From: Mansonella perstans
Lineage: Eukaryota; Nematoda; Chromadorea; Rhabditida; Onchocercidae
Length of the DNA stretch: 64,000 nt
Assembly (NCBI GenBank): GCA_037074765.1
Contig: JBAMDO010000220.1
Coordinates: 23,779-87,778 of the forward strand
Reading direction: 5' to 3'
The notes below the pieces were generated by a model. That model did no database searches. It was not told the origin of the DNA and worked only from the letters and a program-made list of their open reading frames with translations. Below are positions 52,193 to 63,500 of the stretch, in pieces; within the stretch, counting starts at the first letter, position 1; each line of letters opens with the position of its first letter. The position numbers were made by a program, and so were the translations under genes.

Positions 52193-54683
52193 ATGACCAA
52201 AGCGGATGACGTAGACCACTTATTCGAACTATACAATAATTTCTTCCTTGGAGCATACCAAAATTGTATTAATGAAGCGCAAGTAAACTTTTTTGGTCAT
52301 TTGAATTATCTGCGAATGTTTACTGTTTCTTATACTTGCTAATGATTTCATTGTTATAGTGGTGTACATGAAATATGATCGTTTATAATTAAAGTATCCA
52401 TAGATTCGGATCAGGCAATCACAATTCACTACGGATTAAATAGTCAAATTCGATTAACACTCGATTCTTTGAGATATTTTGATCAACAAATTGTCAAAAT
52501 CTATAAGAGCTTTACAGTTTTTGCTGCTTTGAAGCAGTTAAACAGGAATTTTTTGATAGAAACTATTAAATTTTTCTGCAGTTTTTGATAAATGTAACTA
52601 GAATTCAGCATATTTACGATGAGAATCCTGTTTTGGCAATTGAAAATGACTTTTTATTTGGCACTTACTGAACTGGCAGAATTACTTTCCTTTCTGTCTT
52701 TTTTTTTTTTTTTTTTTAGATAGTAAGAAGCAATCGTATTTGCAGAATTTACGAGTGAAAGATGAAAGTGATAAAGTGTTGCGGGATGTCTACATGTACA
52801 GGGCATATCTCGGACAAAATAAGCCGAATTTAGTGCTAAGTGAAATTGAAAAAAATTCAGCTACGCCTGCTCTAAAAGCAGTTCGATGTTTCGCAGATTA
52901 TTTAGCCAATCCAAATAAAAGGTAAGTAAGTAAATGGAAGAGGTCTTTTGGCTACTGTTCATCCAAATATTTTGCATGGATGATCATTTTCTTTTGTGTG
53001 CTTTTTCTTTAAAGAATATGGAAGTTATAAGTTGTTGGTCAATATGTCAATAGAAGTTATTCATATGTTAGAATCGATTTCGTTCTATCTAAAGTTACAC
53101 TGCGCTTTCTGGGCTTCCAGTACCAAGCATTAGAAATTATGGTTAAAAAAACTGATTGATGTAATTTACATGATATCACTTGACTTACTATTCATTTATT
53201 TTTTCAGTCATTATGCTTTCAGAACAGAAATATTGGAAGAACTTGAAACGAAGCTGAATGAAGTGTCTCATCACGGTGAAATTGTTTTATTAATGGCAGC
53301 TCACATCTACGTTCATGAACAAGTATATTTTTCTTATGTTCTTCCTTCCAATAAAAATGTCGTTAGTTTTTGAATTCTTTGCTCTACTTACTGAGACAGC
53401 AATTATTGGTCAGTAATTTTGAATAATGTGCAGTTGTGTCAAGTTAATGTATGCAGATATTGGCATATATATTTTTTGTAAACTAGAAGGTTTTTTTTTA
53501 TTCCAGGCATGATTGGGATTTTCAGCTGAGGAATTACCTGCCAAAGAAGAGTTCCGCGATGTTTGAAAATTAAATGACAAAATCAGTAGTTGGACATTTC
53601 TTGCATTTGGTTTCATAGCATAAGTATTTCAAAGTTTTCAGAATCCTGAAGAAGCATTACGTTTGCTGTATCAGTGTGATTCTTTGGAAAGTAAGGCTTT
53701 GACTGTGCAATGTTTACTGAAGATTGATCGGGTAGATCTGGCTTTGAAAGAAGTCAAAAAGATGCAGGAAGTAGATGAAGATGCTACTATAACGCAGCTT
53801 GCGCTTGCATGGGTCAATATGGCGCTTGTTAGTTTTTGTTGAATCATGAAATTATAACAGTTTTACTGAACTTCAACTGTGTAAGCAAATAGTTTTTCCA
53901 CGGAACATTTAAAAACCATAGTGATGAAAGTTATTGGAATCTGCTCCAAATAATTTTTCCTGAGAGATGGATAAATGTAATGGAGTGTTATAGGATTGGT
54001 TTTCACCAAATTTCGATGTTCTCGAAGTTGTTATGTTTTCTCCCTAATTGAAGTGCCGAATATATGATTTGCAGGGAAAAGATAAACTGAAGGATGTATT
54101 TTACGCTTATCAAGAGATGATAGATAAATATGGTGCAACACCGCTTTTATTAGTTGCTCAGTCATCAAGCTTGATTCAGCAACAAAAATACCAGGAAGCG
54201 GAAAAGCTACTTTTAGTTAGTTTAAATTTGTTTCCAAAAAAGTTTATTGGAGTTCTTCATCACGGGTCATTTTAATTAATAGTGTTAATTATTAATTCAT
54301 TATATGGAGTACCCAAAGTTTTCGCATTTTTTTTTTATATTGGGAACTGCTGGAGGACTTTTGCTGTTGGGGTGTGTGTAAAAAAGGCATGCATGTAGTT
54401 TTCAGGAAGCACTGCAAAGGGATGCTAATAATGCGGAAGCAGTCATAAATTTGGTTGTTGTCAGTCAATACCTCGGCAAACCGCCTGAAGTAAGTAATCT
54501 TTTTAAAATATGGAATATGGTTTATCTATGTTAATTCCTGAACATAAAATGTGAGTTGCACTTTAGGTGACGAATCGTTATATAAATCAGTTAAAGGAGG
54601 GCTTTCCAAATCATCAGTGGACTCTCGATTACATTGCTCGTGAGAAAGCTTTTGAACGCGTTGCATCAGAAGTGGGAATTTAA
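52193..54683 (+). CDS. cope-1: Coatomer subunit epsilon (epsilon-COP)
   Basis: Seven plus-strand exons, 52193-52282, 52746-52921, 53208-53322, 53642-53827, 54075-54215, 54406-54489 and 54567-54683, join in phase to give 302 residues; human COPE has 308. Matches run the whole length: the N-terminal YQNCINEAQ, then [73 protein letters not shown] and [20 protein letters not shown]. The fold is a TPR-like alpha solenoid that binds alpha-COP in the COPI coat, which returns cargo from Golgi to ER. The exon 2 acceptor at 52745 was chosen because it reproduces the human spacing between CINEAQ and RDV. A TTGCAG at 52185, just before the start codon, is a probable spliced-leader acceptor, so an in-frame upstream ATG at 52151 is unlikely to be used. 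AATAAA lies near 54757. Confidence 0.95.
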
Positions 54684-54829
54684 AGTTTTTGTATACTTTT
54701 AAGTCTCTTCTTTCTGTAATCACTGTTTTTAATTAATTTCCATCACATTTCAAAGAATAAATAATTATTGTGCGAATGTTTCACTCGAATCTTCAGAATA
54801 TGTTCGTCAGTGAAGCTACAAAGATAAAA

Positions 54830-55400
54830 AAAAAAAGAAAAAAAGAAAAAAGACGCAAATTATATAAAAAATAAAATTAATTAAAGGTTTTATATGTTAT
54901 CAAAGCTAAAATCAGAGAAATATTCAAAATAATATACTTGGAATTTCTATATTACGGATATTAAAAACTTTCAGATTGAAAAATGATGTTGGTAATTGAG
55001 TTGAGCGAAACATTCCAATATCCGGTCCAATGACATGTTGAATCCTAGGTCTTTCAGCGCCAAGAAAGCAAGCAACGCAAACTTTATGATTGTATCCATT
55101 TCTTTTTATTAATAATAATAATAGAGCGATAAATTTGTGTTGTGCTGAGGCAAATCCATCATCGAATGAGCATTTGTGATTAGTATTGACGCTCAAATGT
55201 CTAGTTGAAAAAAAAAAAAAAAAAAAAAACATGCAATAAGTAATGTTAATAAAGAAATCTTACAATAATGACAAAAAAGGGCATGAGTAAAAAGCTTGGA
55301 ATAATGGTAAAAAAAATATGCCATAAGTAATGTTAACCAAAGAACACGCAATAAGTAGGGTTAATAAAAGAATATCCGATAAAGAAGCATGGGATAAGTA
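54830..55400. repeat. Intergenic sequence with short degenerate repeats
   Basis: The segment at about 54855-54930 resembles 51415-51490 on the other side of the epsilon-COP gene (AATTAATTAAAGGTTTTATATG against AATTAATTAAAAGTTTCGCACG). At about 55225-55400, units of roughly 30-50 bases based on AATAAGTAATGTTAATAAAG recur three or four times with changes. Confidence 0.4.
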
Positions 55401-55415
55401 CACTCATTTCACTCA

Positions 55416-55502
55416 TTATAGCCATTTAGGACACCATTCCAAAGAATGGAGCTCTACTGCGGCTGTGATTTCTTCAACGGAACGAATTTGCGGTATCAAA
55501 AG
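55416..55502 (-). CDS. Possible terminal exon, unidentified
   Basis: A GTTCCAG acceptor precedes 28 open codons (LIPQIRSVEEITAAVELHSL then EWCPKWL) and a stop at 55416-55418. The composition looks coding. The phase does not match the natural donor of the exon at 55731-55939, so either a small exon is missing between them or they belong to different transcripts. Confidence 0.3.
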   Translation of the reverse strand, partial: LLIPQIRSVEEITAAVELHSLEWCPKWL

Positions 55503-55730
55503 CTGGAACAGTTATCATATTAGAAATGCTCAAGTAAAATCACTTCGAAAAATTAAACTTAATCTATTAATTTCTAAGAAGCCCACCATTCTATCTATGC
55601 ATTTTCGTAGCATGGATTCGTCATCCTTTGAGTCCCGAATTTCTTAAGACATGTAGCATTCTGAAAAAACAACACGTATCAGACATTTCAAATTCATACA
55701 AATCACCAGTGTTTGCTCTCACGAAATTAC

Positions 55731-55939
55731 CAATTATTATCGATTAGTCCGAATAGCTGTGAACGGACCGATTGCGGCACAATCATCATCTCTTGATATT
55801 GGGCCGGTAAATCTTCAACTACCGGCACATGGAAAACCTCCGGGCTTGCTGATACTTGCACATGTCCTTCTTTCTCCACTTGCAGGTCCGGAAACGCCGG
55901 AAAAATATATTCGTAACTGGAAATCATTTCTCCCAGCAT
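55731..55939 (-). CDS. Hypothetical protein exon, unidentified
   Basis: From an ATG at 55939 the minus strand is open for 70 codons (MLGEMISSYEYIFPAFPDLQ, later VPVVEDLPAQYQEMM and VRSQLFGLIDNN) up to a TTG|GTAATT donor at 55730, in phase 2. The frame is also open for about ten codons upstream of the ATG, back to an ATTATAG acceptor near 55972, so the true start may be further upstream. Acidic and hydrophobic residues are well mixed, unlike the AT-noise frames elsewhere. I recognise no family. The only candidate next exon, at 55502, does not match in phase. Confidence 0.4.
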
Positions 55940-56039
55940 AATGTTGGAGAATGAATTACAGAATGATTCACGCTATAATTTTTTCTAAGCTGGTAAATTA
56001 GTTTGACATTTTGCATTACATTACTAGCACTTTTATCAC

Positions 56040-56680
56040 ATTTCTGAGGTTGGGAGAGTGAACCTATGGTGCGATTTCAGAACGGTCATCACTTCGCGAT
56101 GTTTGCAGACCTCTCGGAGACCCCGTGCTCTCGGTACCACATCCATACTTTCCTATCTTAAGGAATGAATAACTCGTGAGGCCATCTCTTCCTCATCCTG
56201 AACCAGTGTCAATATTGGTTCTTGTCATGAACTTCTTGTGAGAGGTCGATAGTTAGCCAATATTATCCAACGTCTAGACCAGGGATTAATGTGTTGAGTT
56301 GAATCTGACCAGTAAGGAACCACCGTGTGGATAACTTTCAACAGGTCGATACTTGATACAGTATAAAATAGGCAAGATGGGAAGGGACAGGGAGAGAGAT
56401 GATATCACTTTGTTAATGAGGGAATGGCATTGCCAAAAGTTAGGTCTTCGTCATTTGGTTGAGATGGAAAACAACCTTAGTCGATTCCAAGCATTAGAGC
56501 CACCGAGTAACACATGTGCCAAGAGGAGATTTACCACGGTAATAGGTGGATGTGGTCCTGGCTTTGGCACTTTGTAGCAGATGGAGGGAAGAAGGATTGT
56601 TAGTAAGCCAGCCGTCGTAAGTTATTGGTTATAATCACGAACAGGTTCTTACCTTATAACTTGTAGGGATTTACTTTCAG
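56040..56680. pseudogene. GC-richer block with broken coding-like fragments
   Basis: This segment is less AT-rich than its surroundings and has short open pieces on both strands, none with full splice support. On the minus strand near 56200 is EPILTLVQDEEEMASRVIHS, then a stop. On the plus strand at 56380-56560 is DRERDDITLLMREWHCQKLG, continuing until a stop at 56575-56577, with a possible donor at ACCACG|GTAATA. It may be a decayed gene or an old mobile element. No diagnostic domain was found. Confidence 0.25.
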
Positions 56681-56753
56681 AACACCTTCAGTGCTTCACT
56701 TTCGTTCAAGACATAATACAGTGAGCGATGGTGAAAATTTCCGCAGGATAAGA

Positions 56754-57559
56754 ATGGAATGTCTCAGTGAAGTTCGTAATATCGAGAAATGCATTAACGA
56801 TATAGCCGGTTTTGTCGATACCTGGAGAAACCTCAATAAACAGTTAGAAGCTACGAAAAAGGCAACTTTTAATATGAAGTATGAGTGACGGCTGTTAAAT
56901 ATCTTAGGTATACGTGCCGATACTATTGTCTTGCGATGTAGGGATGTCTTCTGGAGTTTAATACCATTTGGCGGAAATTAACCGAAAATCCATTGCTTTC
57001 TAGTGATTCCAAAGCTAAATTAGGTACTCTTTGCTTGTAATGCTTCTAGGTGCTTCGGAATTCACCTCGTACTGTGGTTATGTCTTACCGTTGTTTATAA
57101 CAGTGGAGTTTGTATCAGTGCTGACCTGATGCTAAATTTCTCAGAGATTCAGTTGTTTTTCATATCTTGCAGATGCCGCAATATACATCGCTAATGCTGC
57201 ATTCCTCAAATTGGCAATCACGATTAATCATACAAATCGAGCTTGAAATCGATATTATTGCTGACAAACTGTCCGAACAATGGAAACGAATTGAGGAAAA
57301 TGCCAATATACTAAATAACTTTGTCTCAGCTGATTGCCAGTCCCAGGGGACTACATCATTGTTTTGTCTACGAGAAGATCTTCAGCATCTTCTGTCATAT
57401 CTTATGTTAGAGGTAATGAAATGGTTTGAAATGCACGATGAAGTGAATCATCCTGCAGTTGAGCCCATAAAACCAAATTTTAAATTGGAAAAAGCAATTG
57501 AGCGATGCAGGCAAAGTTTACAAGCTATTGCGAATAATGTATCCAAAAAATCTTCTTGA
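56754..57559 (+). CDS. Hypothetical 179-residue helical protein
   Basis: Two plus-strand exons, 56754-56878 and 57145-57559, join in phase (AA|A). The first begins MECLSEVRNIEKCINDIAGF; the second contains IQIELEIDIIADKLSEQWKR and FKLEKAIERCRQSLQAIANN. The sequence is rich in charged heptad-like helices, suggesting coiled coils, with no signal peptide or membrane segment. A TTTCAG at 56680 precedes an open stretch (TPSVLHFRSRHNTVSDGENF) in the same frame, so either the leader is trans-spliced there with translation from 56754, or a further 5' exon exists. The exon 2 acceptor was chosen at 57144 because the more obvious TTGCAG at 57170 breaks the frame. The family is not recognised. Confidence 0.55.
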
Positions 57560-58138
57560 TTTCTTCCCTTTATATTCGCTTTTAATGGCATAAATATTAA
57601 GTGGAAAAAAACCATTGCGCGCTGTTCACAAGCATTGTAAATGATACTTCCAAAAAATCTTCATTTTCTTCCACCGAACAAGAAAGGCCACTTCATGTTT
57701 TAGAATCGACTCATCAGTGTCACAAGATATGAATTACTCCCTCATAAACAATTCTGCAATTATTGTAAACAAGAGCTGTGATACGTGAAAAAGATAGGAA
57801 GAATCTGACTGATCACTGTGAACACGATTCCCATCTTCTAAAGTAAATCTCATTTTTTCAAGGAATTACATGCCAGTCTCATTCGCAGGAAGAAAATAAT
57901 TCATTGCAGAGAATTCTAATGTATCAATCGAAGTATTTCGTTCATTTGCAGCTTAAAAATGTTTAGCTTCATCCTGCAGTAATACAAATCCTAGTCAGAA
58001 ATGAATCCAGAGCAAAGTATCTTGTTGACAGTTCCATAATTTTTTCATTTCATAGGTAGAGCTATAACTTTTGTAACTTTATACTGCTATTTAATAGCAG
58101 TTTAATTTAAAAGTACAATTTGAATAAAACTCGAAGAC
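57560..58138. other. Intergenic sequence, no gene seen
   Basis: The first 250 bases are rather balanced in composition and include a partial repeat of the preceding exon's wording: GGAAAAAACCATTGCGCGCT and ATGATACTTCCAAAAAATCT against GGAAAAAGCAATTGAGCGAT and ATGTATCCAAAAAATCTTCT. This suggests a local duplication of the 3' end of the 179-residue gene that has lost its frame. Confidence 0.35.
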
Positions 58139-58801
58139 TCAGATATCATCAAATATAAATTCCAAGTCAACGAACTCTTCGGAACGTTCGCGGCTTTTTG
58201 GAACAGTAGGTAGTGGACGGAGATGGACTGGTCTTCTATGATGCTCACCAACTGAAATCTGAAAGATATTTAAATATGATTCGATAAAAAAGTATAACGA
58301 AAAGAGTAAAGATCAATTATGCTTTAACTAGATACATAATTCCTCAATATTGTAACCATTATGAGGTAGAAGGATAATGGTTTTATCTGAGCTGGTTCCT
58401 AAAATCTTCGCTTTTTTATATCAAATAGGTTAATGATACTCCAACATAAATAGATCAATAAACATTAGTTTATTTCGAAAACAATCGATTCCAAAAGAGA
58501 GTAACAAAATTAGGGCGGATATAAAGCAAAAGGCATTAGCTCGGCTGATTTATAACAGCCAATCATTTCGCAAAAGTTATAAAAAACTCACCGCTATTAC
58601 AGTCTGGAGTAATTTTTTCATAATTTCTCTTTTCATCTTTTCATTTGCAAAATCTTTATTACACTTCATAGATGCAATTCGTCGATCCACTACATCCTCT
58701 ACAGAATATTCCGGTACTTGCTGTATTACCTGAGATAGACTGGGAAGGCCCGTTAGTACTTGAATCGGAGACGGCCTGGGAATCCCAGGTGTTGTGGACA
58801 A
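58139..58801 (-). CDS. Hypothetical protein, 5' end unresolved
   Basis: The last exon, 58258-58139, encodes a basic then acidic tail (ISVGEHHRRPVHLRPLPTVP, later EEFVDLEFIFDDI and stop). It joins in phase 0 to a longer exon ending at 58592 (GCG|GTGAGT) that contains IQVLTGLPSLSQVIQQVPEY, SVEDVVDRRIASMKC and KREIMKKLLQTVIA. The upstream frame is open to 58867 but has no ATG before the internal Met. The acceptor may be GAGCAAAAG at 58802 or lie further in. The true start exon must lie beyond about 58870, overlapping or past the plus-strand gene at 58983. The family is not recognised. Confidence 0.55.
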
Positions 58802-58982
58802 CTTTTGCTCAATTAAATGCTTACAATATATTTGACTATAGAACGTTGGAAATATATGGTTTCGTTGTCAAAAGTGTTAAATAATGAAACTCTTAATAAT
58901 AACTTTTTTTAACTTATCATTTACATTATTTGTTTCTTTTATGATGTTTTTTCAACAATTAACTTTTTTGCAGCCAATTAAA

Positions 58983-59333
58983 ATGACACCAACAAACAAT
59001 ATTAGCGCCATTTCAACAACCAATGAAGCATTCCAAAAGATTAAAATACTACCAATGGAAGATATTACTGGAAAATTGAAAACTGAAAACGAAGGTCGTC
59101 AAAAAGGCATTAAAAAATTTCTGGAAAATCATAAAACACAATTGCATACCGATGACATGATTGATGTGACACGTGAAGGTAGAGAACCAATTCTAACATT
59201 ATTTTCATTACTACTATCATTTACATTTCATGCGTTAGGCCTACATGAAACTGGTGATATATTTCGAACATTTGGCTTATCAATCCCTTTGAAAATTATC
59301 AAGAATGATGAACAACAAATAATGTCTAATTAA
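58983..59333 (+). CDS. Hypothetical 116-residue protein, single exon
   Basis: A continuous plus-strand frame starts MTPTNNISAISTTNEAFQKI ten bases after a strong TTTTTTGCAG acceptor (58973), which fits spliced-leader addition. An in-frame ATG at 58884 would add a hydrophobic leader (MKLLIITFFNLSFTLFVSFM), so a signal-peptide form from an unspliced transcript cannot be excluded. The body is charged (GKLKTENEGRQKGIKKFLEN) with one hydrophobic stretch PILTLFSLLLSFTFHALGL near residues 70-88, perhaps a membrane anchor. I recognise no family. It is divergent from the minus-strand gene ending at 58139, and their 5' regions may overlap. Confidence 0.5.
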   Translation: MTPTNNISAISTTNEAFQKIKILPMEDITGKLKTENEGRQKGIKKFLENHKTQLHTDDMIDVTREGREPILTLFSLLLSFTFHALGLHETGDIFRTFGLSIPLKIIKNDEQQIMSN

Positions 59334-60536
59334 TTGATTAATTCGCTCATATCATTTTGGTCAGAAATTGGATTTTTTTAGAGTATATTTCAATACAAGA
59401 TATTCTTTCCATATTTATTATTTTTAAATTAATTTAATTGGTTGGTTGAAAAGTTGATTTTGTCATGCTTTGGCCATCTTAAATTAAATAAAATTATGTT
59501 TTTTTTTTCTCTTCGTTTAAAACGTCAATTTTGCTGACTAAAATAAAGTATAATAGAATACTATAACAAGTAAAATATTTCTATAAGAAATCAACCGTAA
59601 TAAATAAATGATTGGATTGCACAAAGTTCATAAATTTTGAAAACAAATGATAAATTAAAATTCAATAATCTTTTGGATTTGCTGAAAAACTAAAAATTCT
59701 CTAATAATCAGAAAATGCAGATTAATTTGACTAACCATTATCAATATATATAACGCGATATTAATTAATTGACAAAATTGCAATTCAAATTTAATATTTT
59801 TCTTTGGATTTATTTTTTATTCCATATTAATTTTATTAATTATCATATCAAAAGAACAATAAATGAGGCATTAATCTGGCAATCATCTGGATGCAAAAAT
59901 TGCAAAGAAAGATCAATTTAATTAATCAACAAAAATTAAAATTCATATTTAATTAATTTTCATCCATGTCTATAATAATAAATTTTTTTTTCTCTCATTC
60001 TTTTCAGCACTGCAGCGGAATAAATTATTTTTATTTTTAGTACCGTTCTTGGATCATTTACGTTTCTTTCCTTGGAACGGTGGTTTTCTTGCTTCACTGT
60101 AATTCAATTCATGTTTTGATCTAATTTTTTAAATTCTTCTGATCGCTTTAATTTTATTTTTGCAAAAAAAAAGCTTCAAGAAAAAGAAGTTGAATGAGAA
60201 ATAGGGCGAAATAAAAAGAGAATGCAAGAAGTAAGAGAAAAAATTGTTGCAAGAATTAAATCCATAAATTATTTTTCAATAAATAATTTCATATTTTTCA
60301 TTTTTCTCCTCGCTTTATTTTTTCTTATTTTTGTTAATTTCATTTTTATTTACTATTACTCATCATTATTAATAATGAAAAAGCGAAAATTCAGTAAATC
60401 AAATACAAATATACGTGAAAAAATACTTTACTTACTTTTTTAAGTGAAGAATACATATTTACTAATCATAATAAATATAATTAATAAGTAATAGTAAAAT
60501 TAATAGTAAATAAACAATATTAAGAAAACAAAATTT
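59334..60536. other. Intergenic sequence, no gene seen
   Basis: AT-rich sequence with no supported exon. A short segment near 60045-60100 (TTGGATCATTTACGTTTCTT and TCCTTGGAACGGTGG) is slightly GC-richer but has no coding structure. Confidence 0.4.
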
Positions 60537-63500
60537 TTAATTCATCAAAATGAAAACTAACGAAGTTCCTTCTTCTAACCTATTAATAAATTCTCGCATT
60601 CGACGCCATAATAATGAGCTATTTTCAAGATTGTTATGGCCAACATCTGGTATCCATAATGGTTTTACAGCTCCTGGGCATAAACTGTACAATGTTTTTC
60701 CGTGCTCAACCGTTACAATCATATCTTGTACTCCATGTGCTATTAGTGTTGGCGTTTTAATTTCACTGATCTTTAAAAAAAAAAATAAAAAATAAAATGA
60801 GCGATTTTAATTCAAACAGTAGTTTTGATTTTCAAAAAATGATTTTGATTCAAGCAAAAATTTTGATATAAACTATATTGAATATACGAATTGATTTGCA
60901 TCAATTATGCTAAAGAGGACTTTTCTGAACCTATCTTATAAATAAAGATTGTGATATACAGATGCAAAAATTACGATACATCATTATTAAGACTACTGTA
61001 GCACACCGTTAGCAAGGCTACAAACATGGTGTATTAAGCTCAAAGATGACGTGCTAACATGACTATATGCTATGAAGCTTTATTTGCCAAAATTGTTTTA
61101 GCAAGAACAAAACCTTTTTGATGCTATTAAATCGATCACTGCAACAATCGGCTAAACGATCACATCGGTCGCTTTGTTTGCAACGACATATATTCCGACA
61201 TATCGCTCGTGTAATGGATGCTACTGGTGCCAGAAGTATCAAGCCAGCAAGTTTACTGGCTTGTTTTGCTAATTCTATTGATGCTACTGTACCAATACTA
61301 TAGCCCCATAGTATAATATTTGTCTCCGGGATACATAAATCTTTCAGTAGATACTAGTAAAAGAACATTGATCTTATTATTGATATTGATGTATTTAAAA
61401 AAGCATTAACCTCCCTGATAATCAATAATGATAAAGCTCACTTTTTTCTTACGTGAAATCCAAAAAGCCTAAACTAAGAGTTTATAACAATGAAGATATT
61501 AAAATTGCATATACTTTATAAACAGCATTGATATCTGAATACATATTTTTTTCACTTGGTTTACCTTCGCTAACACCGTAACCACTGTAATCATATGAGC
61601 ATATATTACAGTTGAAAAATCTGCAATTAGAAAATAGTTTTTATAATTATTACAGTGAAAAATAGGGAATTAGTCAGAAAGTTAATAATTGTTTTTATAA
61701 TTTTTTTTTTATAAATTTATAATTAACAGCCAGAAATAAAAGTAGGCCAGAAAGTTGTTGATTGTAATTTGCCAAATAAAAATAACAAGTTGGACAATTT
61801 AGCGACATCATTATAAGATGAAATAAATTTGAATTCACAGCAAATAGTCGGAAATAATAAATATAATAAATGAGACATTTTATTAGATCATATTATAGCA
61901 CAAAGAGTCTTATGTATTACTGCTAGATTTGACCTATACATAGGTTATACGCCAAGAAGCCTGCATTTGATTGGACGAGATATTGGCCTATGCTCAAGCT
62001 AGGCAAAAAATTTTTGTGCTATAATGGGCCTGCAATCATATTGCACTATATGATGATACCCATCAATGAAATCTGAAATATTATTTTTGTTATCAACCTT
62101 GCTGCATCATGCAAATTAGGTATTCCAGTAAGATGATCCGATATATCACTCGCATTTGGATGTGAAAATAGTAACGTGTAACGTGGTCGTGATTTGCGGA
62201 CTAATACGCAAGCAATATGCTGAAATTATTGTTATCATTATACAAGTGATTTAAATAGCACATAAACTATAAAATTTATTATTTATGAAGACATACTACA
62301 GATGGCATTTTTTTTCGAGATTTGCACTGAATTTAAAAATTTTAAATTTTAAACAAAAATATGATTCATACGTTTTTTTTCTCTGTTTCTGTAATAAAAC
62401 ATTCAATTCCGGATATTTCAGAAACACATTGATGCTCAAAACCAATTCGCCAATCCTTTCGTTTCATGCAATCTCTAAAAAATTTTATGATATTCAAAAA
62501 AATTTTTTTGGTTTTAACTGTAAAAATTCAGAAACTATTTTCAATTTCATGGTAGTGAGAAATAATTTCAAATTCATTTACATCATTAAAATTTTATTCG
62601 TAAATTTTTGCATTAATTTTTTAAAATAATCTAAAAAGCTTTTTGGGAAAGAATTTAGGATTTGGAAGCAAATAAATGCTCCAAAGATATACGACTTATG
62701 ACCCGTGTAAAGTTTCGGATTACGAATACTTGTAAGTGATTGCTCAATTTTATGTCAACGTGATGGATCAGTAGAGAATTGCGAAAATACAGTTATCATT
62801 AATTGAATTAATTAGGGAAAGATAAGACTGATGAAAATTGACCCCATAGTTTTTTTTTTTCCTTTTTTTTCAGGATGAATGATGTAACACATTACATCTT
62901 GTTGACATTTTCATATGACACAACACTTTTACCCCATTTTCATATTAATGTATCACATAATTAATTCAATTAATGCTGATTAACTCTCTCGCACTGATAA
63001 ATATACCGCAATATGGCGTAATATTTTTTCACAGGCCTAACTCCACCAGTACACCAACTTTTTTACATAGCCTGAACATAGACCAAACTTTTCAATCATA
63101 TATAGAATTTTTAACATGCTCAGGCATTGGCCAAATCTAGGCTCTCTATGCTATTATATAATCTTAATATAATCTATAACTTTCAAATTTATAATTAATG
63201 GATAAATAAAATTCTGGATAATATATTAATCATTAATGATTTACTTGTTAACTTTTCGAACAATATATTGTTGAGTTAATGGTTCCTTATCGCTTTTACC
63301 AATACTATTTGTGTCATCATGAATGAAAAAGTAATATTCACGTAGTGGTGGCCAAAATGCCACCTAAAATAACTTATTTAACTGGCACGCGCAATCTTAC
63401 CATCTAAGCATAGATTTGAATTTGAGAAAAATAAACAAAACAAGAATATACATATAAAATGATTTTGAAATGATATGAAATGAAACGCATTTTTTCGGGC

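Noticed and set aside
52151..52195. In-frame upstream start for epsilon-COP (MFKLKNILIACSPT)
   Set aside because: A TTGCAG acceptor at 52185 lies between the two ATGs, and the downstream start matches the family length and N terminus better.
58672..58884. 70-codon plus-strand open frame (MQFVDPLHPLQNIPV...)
   Set aside because: It is the antisense shadow of the minus-strand exon, which splices in phase to a second coding exon.
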